Origin: Paracoccaceae bacterium
GTDB taxonomy: Bacteria > Pseudomonadota > Alphaproteobacteria > Rhodobacterales > Rhodobacteraceae
Length of the DNA: 46,643 nt
NCBI GenBank assembly: GCA_007694945.1
Contig: REER01000055.1
Coordinates: 1 to 46,643, forward strand
Direction: 5' to 3'
The position numbers and the translations under genes are program-made. Shown one piece after another: positions 8,478 to 15,939 of the stretch (position 1 is its first letter; each line of letters starts with the position of its first letter). The notes under the pieces were generated by a model. The model was given only the letters and a program-made list of their open reading frames with translations, made no database searches and was not told where the DNA came from.

Positions 8478-9995
8478 TTATGGCAGCAAGCTGATCTCGC
8501 CACCGATCAACTCCTTGCGGAAATCGGTAATGAGAATATCAGCGACAATGTCCCAGCTCTCCGCCTGCGGCAGATGAATTGCTCCGGCAGTCCATATCCC
8601 GTCCTCGCCCATCTCGGCACGGGCTTCGAGGCGCTTCAGCCCGGCCTCGGGCATTGAGAAAAACAGCGTGACCTCAATTGGCCTAAAGGTCCGGAAATCC
8701 CTGTACAGTGTCACGATCTCGACCGTATTCTGCCCGGGCCTGCCGGGGATCAGCACAATATCGGCCATGGTTTCGCGACCGTGCAGATGGACCTCGGCGC
8801 GGGCCTCGGCGATCTCGGCCATGGCGCGCGGGGGCGGGGTCAGTCGAAACCCGGCGGTCAGCGCCAGGATCAGCACCATCAGCCCCGGTTCCAGCCACAG
8901 CGAGCGGTTGAACCGCATCCGCGCCAGCGCGCCATCGCTTGCCAGCAGGGGCGTCAGGCGCAGTTTGTGATAACCGGCGAGTGCCAGGACGCATGGGATC
9001 AGCCCCATCTTGCCGAAATAGATCCAGCCATAGGTAGTGCTGGTCAGCGCGCTGACAGCCTCGATCTGCCGCCATTCCAAGACGCCGCCCAAGACGACAA
9101 GCGCCGCAACCATCGGCAGAGCGATCCGCGAGAAACGCAGCATCAGCGCCTCGGCATCCGGGCGGCGCAGCGCCAATAGCAGCCGCGGCAATGCCCCCGC
9201 CCAGAAGATGAGGGCCATGGCATGGACAAAAACCAGCGGCACCATCGGTTCTGCCCGCGCCGCATGTCCGGCTGACGCGAAGGCGAGCGCCGCGAGGCCC
9301 CATGCCAGAAGCACGGGCCATTTGCGCTTGCTGAGCGCAAGCAGGCTCACGCCGACAGCAAAGACGGCAGCAGGCCCGACCGGGCTGCCCAGCACCATGG
9401 CCCAGGCCTCGCCCGAGAGAAGCGGCGCAGGGCCAGCACCGGTCATATCCATGGCGTGGGTCGCGTTCAGGGCGATTGTCGTAGGCACGATTGCCCAAAG
9501 CGCAGCAGCCGTGACGCGCGGTGCGGGCGTTTCCGAGAGCACGGCCCAGACCATGTCCCCCACGCCCATCACCAACGTCACGGTCAAGAGCCCGCGCGCC
9601 ACCGCTGCGGACCGCGGCACAGGCTCGGGCCGGCCTCTGGCGCGCCAGTCTCGAAGCCGATGGGAAAAGACATGCGTGCTGCCAACCGGATGGCCGTCAT
9701 CCGACATGACCCGCCAGGACAGCGCGTGCGTCACTTCTGACAACCCATCGGGCATAGGCACGATCAGGCGCGGGCCTTCGGCGCGGGCCTCCATCTCTAC
9801 GGCGCTGCCATCCGGGCGGAAAAGCCTTGCCTGAAGCGCGCCGATGGACTCGTTGAATGTCAGCACGACCTCTGCCGGGGCGCTGTCAAGAATCGACCCG
9901 GCTACCGGTTCCGCATTGCGCAACTGCGCATGGGCCTGCACTTCTATCGGCGGGATCAAGACTGCAAGAAAAGTGACAAGCGCGCGTCGCATCAT
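8478..9995 (-). CDS. CopC-CopD fusion with C-terminal YtkA/FixH-like domain; copper handling
   Basis: 505 residues. The signal peptide should end ...IEVQA, leaving mature HAQLRNAEP with an N-terminal His. It begins a CopC domain whose second copper motif is visible as SDDGHPVGSTHVFS. Eight or so membrane helices of the CopD type follow, and after the last one an extracytoplasmic beta domain (AEVHLHGRETMADIVLIPGRPG). CopC binds Cu(II) in the periplasm and CopD passes it across the inner membrane. Start codons at 9995 and 9992 (ATGATG) are equivalent. It follows the ycnI gene by 140 bp and ends 24 bp before the next gene on the same strand. Family assignment is firm; metal specificity is inferred. 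Confidence 0.85.
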   Translation of the reverse strand: MMRRALVTFLAVLIPPIEVQAHAQLRNAEPVAGSILDSAPAEVVLTFNESIGALQARLFRPDGSAVEMEARAEGPRLIVPMPDGLSEVTHALSWRVMSDDGHPVGSTHVFSHRLRDWRARGRPEPVPRSAAVARGLLTVTLVMGVGDMVWAVLSETPAPRVTAAALWAIVPTTIALNATHAMDMTGAGPAPLLSGEAWAMVLGSPVGPAAVFAVGVSLLALSKRKWPVLLAWGLAALAFASAGHAARAEPMVPLVFVHAMALIFWAGALPRLLLALRRPDAEALMLRFSRIALPMVAALVVLGGVLEWRQIEAVSALTSTTYGWIYFGKMGLIPCVLALAGYHKLRLTPLLASDGALARMRFNRSLWLEPGLMVLILALTAGFRLTPPPRAMAEIAEARAEVHLHGRETMADIVLIPGRPGQNTVEIVTLYRDFRTFRPIEVTLFFSMPEAGLKRLEARAEMGEDGIWTAGAIHLPQAESWDIVADILITDFRKELIGGEISLLP

Positions 9996-10135
9996 GTAAA
10001 CTCGAAAAGTCCGCTGGACCGGGAGACCACACGCGACGGGACGTGATGCGCAATGAACGGGAACTGACCAATGCGCGACTAATGGCAGGCCAAGGGGAGG
10101 GACGCCTCCACAAAACTTGCACCTGCCGCTATGCC

Positions 10136-10729
10136 TCAATCGCCGTGGCTGTGCCCATGGTCATGTGAATGATCATGCGAATGGCTGTGTGAATGCCCCT
10201 GATCATGCCCGTGATCGGCAGCAGGCCGCACCATCACAGCCGGGGCCGGATAGGCGAGATCTTGCGTGGACTGCCCCTCGGCCGGGATCTCGATCCAGCG
10301 CGCGGCACCATCGGCGCATTCCTGCACGATCGGAATATAGACCAGCTCGCCTGCGGGCAGGGCTTCGGTGAAGCGGGCGCGGAAGACGAATTCATCGTAG
10401 AATGCATCCGGAAGGTTGCCTTCCCAGATGATCTCGCGCACGCGCTCGGTGATCTCGGCGCCATGGCAATGATAGGGCTCGACCAGCGGGCCGGTGACCA
10501 AGCTCAGTTCCCAGCCTGCTTTGACCATGGGCTGCACCGAATTGATGCCATCGGGGATGGCCACCCGCACCCGCAACATGTCCTGCCCGCCTGCGCAGCC
10601 ATGCGGGATTCGCACAACCATGCGCTCGCGCGCGTTCTGGGTGACTTCGCGCTGCTCGAATACGGCATGGGCAAAGGCTGCGGGCGCAGCCAGAGTTGCG
10701 GCGACAGTCGCAAGTATTTTGGATCGCAT
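10136..10729 (-). CDS. YcnI-family (DUF1775) copper-binding protein with His-rich tail
   Basis: 197 residues from ATG 10729, with ATG 10747 as an alternative; an AAGAGAAA stretch before 10729 supports the shorter form. A signal peptide ending at ...AFA leaves mature HAVFEQREVT, whose first residue is the copper-binding His of YcnI proteins. The DUF1775 beta-sandwich follows (MVVRIPHGC, MLRVRVAIPDG, WEGNLPDAFYDEFVFRARF, YIPIVQEC). The last 25 or so residues are almost only His, Asp, Ser and Gly (repeated HSHSHDHSHDH), a metal-buffering tail. YcnI and CopCD are commonly neighbours, as here. Together with the nearby Zur-like dyads this suggests binding or buffering of Cu or Zn in the periplasm. 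Confidence 0.85.
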   Translation of the reverse strand: MRSKILATVAATLAAPAAFAHAVFEQREVTQNARERMVVRIPHGCAGGQDMLRVRVAIPDGINSVQPMVKAGWELSLVTGPLVEPYHCHGAEITERVREIIWEGNLPDAFYDEFVFRARFTEALPAGELVYIPIVQECADGAARWIEIPAEGQSTQDLAYPAPAVMVRPAADHGHDQGHSHSHSHDHSHDHGHSHGD

Positions 10730-10790
10730 GAGGATTTTCTCTTGCATGAAGCTGTAAGGTCCGACCGCAGGCGCGACCGGGTTTCAGGTG

Positions 10791-11162
10791 TCAGACAAGA
10801 GCAAAGGCCGGGCCACGGGCCGGGAGTGCGCGCTTGGGATGACGTTCAGCCAGCAAATTACCTGCCTTTGGCAGGTCGCGCATGACGATGCGAAAGCCAA
10901 TTCCTGCCTGTGACCCAATCGTCGCCAATGCCATGCCATTTGCCAACGTGCAGACGGGACAATCTGGCGGCTCCTCATCATCGGGGACATTGTGCTCGTA
11001 AAGGCAAAGATCATGCAGTGATCCACCTTGTTCAAGATAAGCGGTCAGCAACGGGTCGGCAGGCGCGCCGGGCACGTGTTGATGACCAGACCCCAGACCC
11101 GTCAGCGCCAGCGCAAGCAGCGCGGAGGTCAGACGGATCGATAGGGTTTTGAGCAAGATCAT
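10791..11162 (-). CDS. Small exported protein with CPxC motif (DUF2946-like)
   Basis: 123 residues. An N-terminal signal peptide or anchor (MILLKTLSIRLTSALLALALTG) is followed by a short polar segment with His (SGHQHVP). An acidic stretch (DDEEPPDCPVCTLANGMAL) carries a CPVC pair. Such proteins are often found beside copper and zinc genes in proteobacteria, and DUF2946 is my closest match. The CPVC and His residues could bind metal. It is the first gene of the ycnI-copCD run, with a GTAATCTTGTAAC dyad 10 nt before its ATG. No enzymatic function is suggested. Confidence 0.6.
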   Translation of the reverse strand: MILLKTLSIRLTSALLALALTGLGSGHQHVPGAPADPLLTAYLEQGGSLHDLCLYEHNVPDDEEPPDCPVCTLANGMALATIGSQAGIGFRIVMRDLPKAGNLLAERHPKRALPARGPAFALV

Positions 11163-11171
11163 GTCGATTGC

Positions 11172-11184
11172 GTAATCTTGTAAC
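11172..11184. promoter_or_regulatory. Zur-like dyad (GTAA-N5-TAAC) ahead of the CPxC-ycnI-copCD run
   Basis: GTAATCTTGTAAC lies 10 nt upstream of ATG 11162. It has one mismatch to GTTA-N5-TAAC and shares 14 of 15 bases of context with the dyad at 8463-8475. It lies between the DUF1826 stop and the CPxC gene, as expected for a promoter operator. Confidence 0.5.
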
Positions 11185-11212
11185 GAGTTCGGATCAAGCG
11201 CCAGTGAGCGCC

Positions 11213-11833
11213 CTAAACCTCATCCTCCGGATCGAGGATCGGGTCGAGCACCAGCAGCAGCCGCGTCTCGCCCGTACCCTCGACAGGGGGCGAGCGGTGC
11301 TTGAGCAGAGAAGGCGGTGTCGTGGGCCAGCGCATCCCGCGCAGCAGGATGGGCTGGCCTGCGGGCACCGTGTGGATCACCTCTGGCTCTGCACCGCGCT
11401 CGGCCAGCCCGTATTCCGTGCCAGTGCCGCGATAGGTGCAAACGAGCCGGGCCGTGACATTGTCGACATGGAACTTGCGGCAGGCATTGCCGGTCACCAC
11501 CTCCAGCCGAAGCCGCAGCCACGGCGCGCGTGTGACGCGCGCGAAGCTTTCGGCCAGGGTCGCGATACTCTCGACCAGCAGGAACCGCTCCGGCGCATCG
11601 GGGAGCCCCGCGCAGATGTCGTGAAGCACGTTCAGAAGCGCGTCTGGCCTCAGGATCTGGCGGGTCTGTGGCAGGCGATCCACTGGCAGCGCTGTGAGCC
11701 ATTCGGTCAGGGTCACGCGATCGGGTCGCGCCCAGATCACGGCGGCGCAATCAGGCGCGTGGATGGCGTCCAGCCCGTCAACGCTCTCGGTGATGCAAAC
11801 GCCATTGAGGGGCGCAGTCGGAAAATCCTTCAT
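11213..11833 (-). CDS. DUF1826 family protein, zinc-regulon partner of the COG0523 GTPase
   Basis: 206 residues, cytoplasmic. The conserved core CRKFHVDNVTARLVCTYRGTGTEY followed by PILLRGMRWP and LLKHRSPPVEGTGETRLLLVLD is characteristic of DUF1826. The HxD pair (FHVD), the later His in KHRSP and the Arg in ETRLLLV resemble the metal triad and 2-oxoglutarate-binding Arg of Fe(II)/2OG dioxygenase folds; that reading is my inference. DUF1826 genes often accompany COG0523 GTPases. Here it lies 80 bp downstream of one on the same strand and is probably co-transcribed from the Zur-controlled promoter at 13058. Confidence 0.75.
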   Translation of the reverse strand: MKDFPTAPLNGVCITESVDGLDAIHAPDCAAVIWARPDRVTLTEWLTALPVDRLPQTRQILRPDALLNVLHDICAGLPDAPERFLLVESIATLAESFARVTRAPWLRLRLEVVTGNACRKFHVDNVTARLVCTYRGTGTEYGLAERGAEPEVIHTVPAGQPILLRGMRWPTTPPSLLKHRSPPVEGTGETRLLLVLDPILDPEDEV

Positions 11834-11912
11834 CTTGTCACTCTGTCTGAGGCTCTATGATGCGTGGCAGGGCGGCACGAAGCAGCGTGCAATACATGCT
11901 CGCGCACGGTCA

Positions 11913-13019
11913 TCAGAAAGGCTGCTCCAGCGTATGGACCATCATCCCCTGCGCCTGCGCTTGCGCCTCTGGCGTGCGGCGCAGCAGCGAGAGGCTTTCC
12001 TCCAGGTCATTCTGCGGCATGTCGCGCGCGATGATCACCACTCGGCTGGTTGTATCCGAGCCGTCCCAATCTGCGAGCGGCACTGGCGGCTCGAAGATAT
12101 GCTGCACACCGTGAAAGACGAAAGGATGGTCCGCGCCCTTGATATGGGCGATGCCTTTGAGTCGCAGGATATGCGCGCCACGCAGGGCGACCAGCGTGTC
12201 GAGCCAGAAATCGAAGGTCTCGGGCGGGATCGGCTCTGTCAGCGTGATCGAGGCCGTGGCGATGCGGTCATCCGAGGCGTGGTGCGAAGGCCCGATCTCC
12301 ACGGGCGTTCGCGCCTTGAGTGGAGACAGGCCAGACACCCCCTCCAATGGGTCGTTGGCAGGCGCGGCCAGCCAGTCCATTGCATGGGCCTGCGTCATGG
12401 CGCGGCGCAAGGCCCCAACCCCGAACAGTGCGCCAGACGGCACTGCCCCCTTCTCGGCGATGATGCGCCGCGCGCCCGGGTTCAGCCGGTCCAGCCGCGT
12501 CCGAAGTGCCCCCGAGCCGGCGGCATCCGCGAGGTCGATCTTGCTCAGCACAAGACGGTCGGCCATGGCAACCTGCGCCTGTGCCTCGCCATGCTGGTCC
12601 AGCGTGGCAGCCCCGAGCACGCTGTCCACAACGGTCACGATCCCGTCGAGGGCATAATTCGGCGCCAGTACTGGGTCGACCAGGAGCGTATGGTGGATGG
12701 GGCCGGGATCGGCCAGCCCGGTCGTCTCGATCACGACGCGGTCGAAGGGCAGTTCACCACGCGCGCGGCGCGCCAGCAGGGAAATGAGCGTCTTTGACAA
12801 GTCCCCCCTTATCGTGCAGCACAGACAGCCCGCAGGCATCAGCACGACATCTTCGGCGGCCTTTTCGATCAGGTCATGGTCCAGCCCCGCCTCGCCGAAT
12901 TCATTCACAACCACGGCCACACGCCCAGCACTCGGGTCATGCAACAGCCGGTTCAGAAGCGTGGTCTTGCCCGCTCCGAGAAAGCCAGTGAGCAAGGTAA
13001 CGGGTATGGGATCGGACAT
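11913..13019 (-). CDS. COG0523 (CobW/ZigA-type) metallochaperone GTPase
   Basis: 368 residues from ATG 13019. The N-terminal GTPase domain shows Walker [13 protein letters not shown], the diagnostic [11 protein letters not shown] (CxCC metal site), the Walker B region [11 protein letters not shown] and the SKIDLAD guanine-specificity motif. The CobW C-terminal domain follows. A perfect Zur-type palindrome lies between its start and the divergent hisI paralog. This is the arrangement of zinc-starvation COG0523 proteins that deliver zinc to essential enzymes. The start is fixed by the family N-terminus [17 protein letters not shown]; the longer upstream frame runs through the operator. Confidence 0.9.
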   Translation of the reverse strand: MSDPIPVTLLTGFLGAGKTTLLNRLLHDPSAGRVAVVVNEFGEAGLDHDLIEKAAEDVVLMPAGCLCCTIRGDLSKTLISLLARRARGELPFDRVVIETTGLADPGPIHHTLLVDPVLAPNYALDGIVTVVDSVLGAATLDQHGEAQAQVAMADRLVLSKIDLADAAGSGALRTRLDRLNPGARRIIAEKGAVPSGALFGVGALRRAMTQAHAMDWLAAPANDPLEGVSGLSPLKARTPVEIGPSHHASDDRIATASITLTEPIPPETFDFWLDTLVALRGAHILRLKGIAHIKGADHPFVFHGVQHIFEPPVPLADWDGSDTTSRVVIIARDMPQNDLEESLSLLRRTPEAQAQAQGMMVHTLEQPF

Positions 13020-13057
13020 GGTCGGGGTTCCGGGTTGCAGGGCCTCAGTGATTATGG

Positions 13058-13074
13058 TTGTTATAGTATAACAA
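13058..13074. promoter_or_regulatory. Zur operator, perfect 17-bp palindrome
   Basis: TTGTTATAGTATAACAA is a perfect dyad centred on one base. It resembles the alphaproteobacterial Zur motif (GTTATA-N-TATAAC). It is placed between a COG0523 GTPase (start 13019) and a hisI paralog (start 13101), both typical Zur targets, and is expected to repress both when zinc is sufficient. Confidence 0.8.
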
Positions 13075-13100
13075 AAAGCCAGACAAGAGTACCAAGACAG

Positions 13101-13568
13101 ATGATTGAATTTCACCCCCGCCGAACGGTCGAACAGGTCGAGGAAGGCGCCGAGCTTGCGCCGAAATTCGACGACGACGGCCTGATCCTCTGCATCACGA
13201 CCGATACAAGCAGCGGCGAAGTCCTGATGCTGGGCTGGATGGATGCCGAGGCGCTGCGTCTGACGCTCGCGACTGGCGAAGCGCATTATTTCAGCCGCGC
13301 GAGACAGACCCTGTGGCGCAAGGGCGCGACATCGGGCCTTGTGCAGCGCGTGATCGAGGCGCGCATCGACGATGATCAGGACGCGATCTGGCTACGCGTC
13401 GAGGTGGCCGGAAATGGCGCCTCCTGCCATGTCGGCTACCGATCCTGCTTCTATCGCGCTGTGCCGATCGGGCCGGAGGCAGGTGGCGCCTTGGTCTTTG
13501 CCGAAACGACACGCGTCTTTGACCCGGTCGCGGTGTATGGCGATGCACCGAACCCGACGCGGCTATGA
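13101..13568 (+). CDS. hisI: Phosphoribosyl-AMP cyclohydrolase (HisI), probable zinc-starvation paralog
   Basis: 155 residues. HisI signatures are present: [28 protein letters not shown], then [15 protein letters not shown] and [12 protein letters not shown]. The last holds two of the three zinc-ligand cysteines of the enzyme. HisI opens the purine ring of PRAMP in histidine synthesis and needs Zn. No other his biosynthesis gene is near. The gene is divergent from a COG0523 GTPase across a Zur palindrome, the pattern of duplicated HisI copies expressed under zinc limitation. Whether another hisI exists elsewhere in the genome cannot be seen here. The gene following overlaps its stop by 4 bases (ATGA). 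Confidence 0.85.
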   Translation: MIEFHPRRTVEQVEEGAELAPKFDDDGLILCITTDTSSGEVLMLGWMDAEALRLTLATGEAHYFSRARQTLWRKGATSGLVQRVIEARIDDDQDAIWLRVEVAGNGASCHVGYRSCFYRAVPIGPEAGGALVFAETTRVFDPVAVYGDAPNPTRL

Positions 13569-13834
13569 GCCTTGCTCTGGATATCCGCCAGAAAAGCGCT
13601 GATCTGTGGCATATGCAGCGGGTTAAGCGACTGGTGCGTCATTGTTTTACGCTTGGCCCGCATGTCTTGATCCGTGTCGCCGACCTGCCCTGCATGGACG
13701 AAAACTGCCCCGAGCCAGTGACCCAGATTTCGGTCACGGGGCTGGACCTGACGCACCAGGTGATCGTCGTCCATCGTCCTCTGGCGGAAGTGAGTGCGGC
13801 AGACATTGCTGATGCGGCGCAAGTCAGGCCTTGA
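13565..13834 (+). CDS. Small hypothetical protein translationally coupled to hisI
   Basis: 89 residues; its ATG overlaps the hisI stop (ATGA). The fold is likely mixed alpha/beta: two N-terminal helices, then [25 protein letters not shown] and a [13 protein letters not shown] strand. The C-x4-C spacing (CMDENC) suggests metal or redox chemistry. I do not recognise the family with confidence. Its coupling to a Zur-controlled gene suggests a role in zinc limitation, possibly as a helper of the GTPase/HisI module. Confidence 0.6.
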   Translation: MSLALDIRQKSADLWHMQRVKRLVRHCFTLGPHVLIRVADLPCMDENCPEPVTQISVTGLDLTHQVIVVHRPLAEVSAADIADAAQVRP

Positions 13835-13974
13835 CTATCCCGATTGTTTTTGTCAACATTCCGTCATCGCCTAGCCATGACCCTGTCGCAGCCCGGCATC
13901 CCTGCTTCATTTTCGGGACTGTCTGAGATGCATGAAACTGTTTTTCTTCCGTACCAATACCGGGTTCCGTGCTG

Positions 13975-14139
13975 ATGGCAGAGCGGAAACACTACACGGA
14001 GTTCTCCTGCCCGCCGCCTATCCCGCTGCATCACGCGCGCAGCCTGACGGCTCAAGGCAATGTCGCACAGATCGATCTCGACGGGCAGATCTACACACTT
14101 CGGATCACGCGTGCGGGAAAATTGATCCTGACCAAGTAA
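13975..14139 (+). CDS. hemP: HemP-family hemin uptake protein (54 aa)
   Basis: A short gene of 54 residues starting MAERKHYTEFSC. Its C-terminal half, VAQIDLDGQIYTLRITRAGKLILTK, is the HemP signature (HDGxxYxLRxTRxGKLILTK type). HemP is an iron-regulated activator or partner of heme uptake in alpha- and betaproteobacteria. No heme transporter genes follow; a DUF1289 gene begins 50 bp downstream. The start is the only ATG in frame after the upstream stop at 13933; a GTG at 13969 is possible. The ribosome site is weak. The 140 bp upstream were searched for a Fur or Irr dyad and none was convincing. Confidence 0.8.
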   Translation: MAERKHYTEFSCPPPIPLHHARSLTAQGNVAQIDLDGQIYTLRITRAGKLILTK

Positions 14140-14188
14140 CCGAGCCAAGTGCCCTGATCCTGTCCATGGGCACCGTCAGGATGACGCG

Positions 14189-14428
14189 ATGAATAAACTA
14201 CCCTCCCCCTGCATCGGTGTGTGCAAATTCAAGCGCGAAGGCCATTGCATCGGCTGTTCGATGACCCAGGACCAGAAATCCCTGTTCAAGAAGTTGAAAC
14301 GCGAGAAGCACCAGCGGGCCTTCATCGACATGCTGGTGCATCAACAGGGAGACCTCGGTAAATACAGCCATTGGCGCAAGGCCTACGCGCGGCGCTGCGC
14401 GAAGAAAGGTGTCGGCTGTCCGATTTGA
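14189..14428 (+). CDS. DUF1289 family small cysteine-rich protein
   Basis: 79 residues. It begins with the DUF1289 motif SPCIGVCKFKREGHCIGCSMT (C-x3-C-x6-C-x2-C spacing), likely a metal or Fe-S knuckle, followed by a basic helix-rich tail ending in CAKKGVGCPI. An AGGA ribosome site lies 7-8 nt before the ATG. The molecular function of the family is unknown. Position between hemP and dps places it in an iron-related neighbourhood. Confidence 0.8.
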   Translation: MNKLPSPCIGVCKFKREGHCIGCSMTQDQKSLFKKLKREKHQRAFIDMLVHQQGDLGKYSHWRKAYARRCAKKGVGCPI

Positions 14429-14434
14429 CCCGCT

Positions 14435-14905
14435 TCAGCCGAGATGGGCGCGCAAGAGCCAAGCGAATTTCTCATGTACCTGCCCGCGTGCGATGGCCAG
14501 GTCCTGCGTGAGAAGATCCCCATGTTCCTCCGCCACAGCCGCTGTTCCGGCCAATGTCGCAGCCAGTGTCTCCTGCGCTTTGGCCAAGGAATCAATCATG
14601 ACTTCCGCATTTGCGTGACCATCATGTTCGGCCACTTTTGAGCGTTTGAGCATTCCGGCCAGTTGTCCGTCGGCATGGCCCCCGATTGCCTTGATCCGCT
14701 CGGCAAGTTCATCCTGTGCAGTGAAATGGTCCTCGTAAATCTGCTGAAACAGCGCATGCAGCGGGCCAAAGGCCATACCGGTAACGTTCCAGTGGAAATT
14801 CTGCGCCAGCATCGTTGTGACAGCGGTCTCAGCGACGCTTTGGTTTAGTGCGTCGCAGATCGCTTCCTTGGCAGTAACAGTCAATTGTGCCGCAGTCTGG
14901 GTCAT
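14435..14905 (-). CDS. dps: Dps-family DNA-binding ferritin
   Basis: 156 residues from ATG 14905, preceded by a strong AAAGGGGGCGGG ribosome site. It is a four-helix ferritin-like fold with the Dps ferroxidase pattern: AQNFHWNVTG (ligand His), LHALFQQIYEDHFTAQDELAERIKAIGG (ligand Asp and Glu) and HEKFAWLLRAHLG at the C-terminus. Dps stores iron and protects DNA from peroxide. An Irr-type box about 120 bp upstream suggests iron- or heme-dependent control. The opening residues TQTAAQLTVTAKEAI lack the Lys-rich tail used by some Dps proteins for DNA binding. Confidence 0.92.
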   Translation of the reverse strand: MTQTAAQLTVTAKEAICDALNQSVAETAVTTMLAQNFHWNVTGMAFGPLHALFQQIYEDHFTAQDELAERIKAIGGHADGQLAGMLKRSKVAEHDGHANAEVMIDSLAKAQETLAATLAGTAAVAEEHGDLLTQDLAIARGQVHEKFAWLLRAHLG

Positions 14906-15021
14906 TAACCCGCCCCCTTTCAAGTTGTGTCATGGAAAGCGAAAAACGGGACTGGCTGGCGACTGGCTGGCTATCCACGAAGACAACAGATAGCGCAGCG
15001 ACTGGCATTCCGCAAGAAGTT

Positions 15022-15038
15022 TTTAGAAAGATTCTAAG
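15022..15038. promoter_or_regulatory. Irr box (ICE motif) upstream of dps
   Basis: TTTAGAAAGATTCTAAG matches the ICE consensus TTTAGAA-N3-TTCTAAA at all half-site positions but the last. It lies 117-133 bp before the dps ATG and overlaps the stop codon of the next gene. Irr is the heme-responsive iron regulator of Rhizobiales and Rhodobacterales. Confidence 0.7.
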
Positions 15039-15471
15039 ATCGAGTGCTTTGCTCAGCCTCAGTTTCCATGCGCAGGACAAGCTCAGAAGCCAGCCAACCA
15101 ACAGGTCGGCGTAGCTGGAGCGGCATCCGCGCGCGAAGAAGAAACGTCGCACTGGCATGGTCGTTGCGACTGAGCGCTGCAAACAATGCGAGCAGCCAGT
15201 TTTCGTCAAACGACCGCTCGGGCGCATGAATATGGTGAATGACAGGGCCATTCGGCAGCGCTTGCGACAGAATTCCTAGCAGCGCATCGGCGTAATCCTG
15301 TGCGCTGTCGCGCGGGTCGGTGAGCAACAGGCGGCAGGTCTCGAATACCTCGACCCGCGCTTTCGCCCTACATTTGCGCATCAATAGTCGCAGAAATGAC
15401 ACTGCGCGATCCGAAGTTTCTTCGATATCGGGTGCAGGTTGCAACTTCGCGGCAAATGCAGGTTGAGACAT
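15034..15471 (-). CDS. Hypothetical protein of 145 residues
   Basis: Starts MSQPAFAAKLQPAP with a GGACGGA ribosome site; an in-frame upstream start at 15504 is less likely. It appears soluble and helical, with no signal peptide or membrane segment. It contains RAVSFLRLLMRKCRAKARVEVFETCRLLL, a segment IHHIHAPERSFDENWLLALFAALSRNDHASATFLL and a C-terminal LVLRMETEAEQSTRS. I do not recognise the family. A perfect 8-bp inverted repeat lies 41 bp upstream, so the gene is probably regulated. It is 128 bp upstream of dps on the same strand. Confidence 0.6.
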   Translation of the reverse strand: MSQPAFAAKLQPAPDIEETSDRAVSFLRLLMRKCRAKARVEVFETCRLLLTDPRDSAQDYADALLGILSQALPNGPVIHHIHAPERSFDENWLLALFAALSRNDHASATFLLRARMPLQLRRPVGWLASELVLRMETEAEQSTRS

Positions 15472-15511
15472 CTTCCGTCCTACGCTGATACGTCTTGAGT
15501 ACATGCTTTAT

Positions 15512-15534
15512 GGAAAATAAGCCAGCTATTTTCC
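15512..15534. promoter_or_regulatory. Operator-like inverted repeat GGAAAATA-N7-TATTTTCC
   Basis: Perfect 8-bp arms separated by AGCCAGC, lying 41-63 bp upstream of ATG 15471 in the expected promoter region of the 145-residue protein gene. No known regulator motif is recognised. Confidence 0.5.
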
Positions 15535-15704
15535 GACCATTTTTATCGGGCTCTACCGCTAGCACCTTTGAAGGGCCTTTTTCGGCCCGCCTGACCGACA
15601 TGCGAGCGGCGAAGCGCGTGTCAAGCTTACCTACGCTTCTGCGTGGGGTGTCCTCGGCCTCGGTTACAGCCCGACGCCACGCAATCGCGCCTCCGATTCC
15701 CTGA
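15535..15704. other. Intergenic sequence without a recognised gene
   Basis: Contains a weak hairpin GGGCC-TTTTTC-GGCCC near 15573-15588. I see no coding frame or RNA gene with support. Confidence 0.35.
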
Positions 15705-15766
15705 CATTTTCTTGCTCGAAATACTCCGGGGGAATTGGCCGCAGGCCAAGGGGGCAGCGCCCCCTA
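15705..15766. repeat. Extragenic double stem-loop element (Rhodobacteraceae REP-like)
   Basis: ATTTTCTTGCTCGAAATACTCCGGGGG is followed by two perfect hairpins: TTGGCC-GCA-GGCCAA (15735-15749) and GGGGGC-AGC-GCCCCC (15750-15764). From memory this layout, with a GAAATA-x-CCGGGGG head and a GGGGGCAGCGCCCCC tail, recurs between genes in many Rhodobacteraceae genomes, often as a transcript end. Only one copy lies in this window. Confidence 0.55.
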
Positions 15767-15897
15767 CCCTGCGCGGAATGGAGCCAATATCCTCACATCG
15801 AAGAATCCGCCCCCCCCAATCACGAGAGGTTTAGCGGAAGGAAGCGTGTCGCGTGGGAAACAGTGAGAGCCTCGAGTTAAAGCGGCTGCAAGAAATT

Positions 15898-15909
15898 TAA
15901 AGCGCTTTA
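15898..15909. promoter_or_regulatory. LacI-family operator TAAAGCGCTTTA
   Basis: A perfect 12-bp palindrome with the CG-centred AAAGCGCTTT core used by many LacI regulators, 30 bp before the ATG of the decayed lacI-type gene. Probably its autoregulatory site. Confidence 0.6.
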
Positions 15910-15939
15910 TATACGCGTATCGGGAGGAAATCCGACGTC

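Noticed and set aside
5668-10006. Shared 11-mer GTAAACTCGAA at 5668-5678 and 9996-10006
   Set aside because: No common position relative to genes and no dyad symmetry; two copies of 11 bases in this length are plausible by chance or minor duplication.
10096-10109. GGAGG-GACG-CCTCC hairpin between ycnI and copCD
   Set aside because: Short stem, no T tract and within an operon; not called as a terminator.
13835-13974. Region before hemP examined for a Fur or Irr dyad
   Set aside because: No TTTAGAA-N3-TTCTAAA-like or other convincing palindrome was found.
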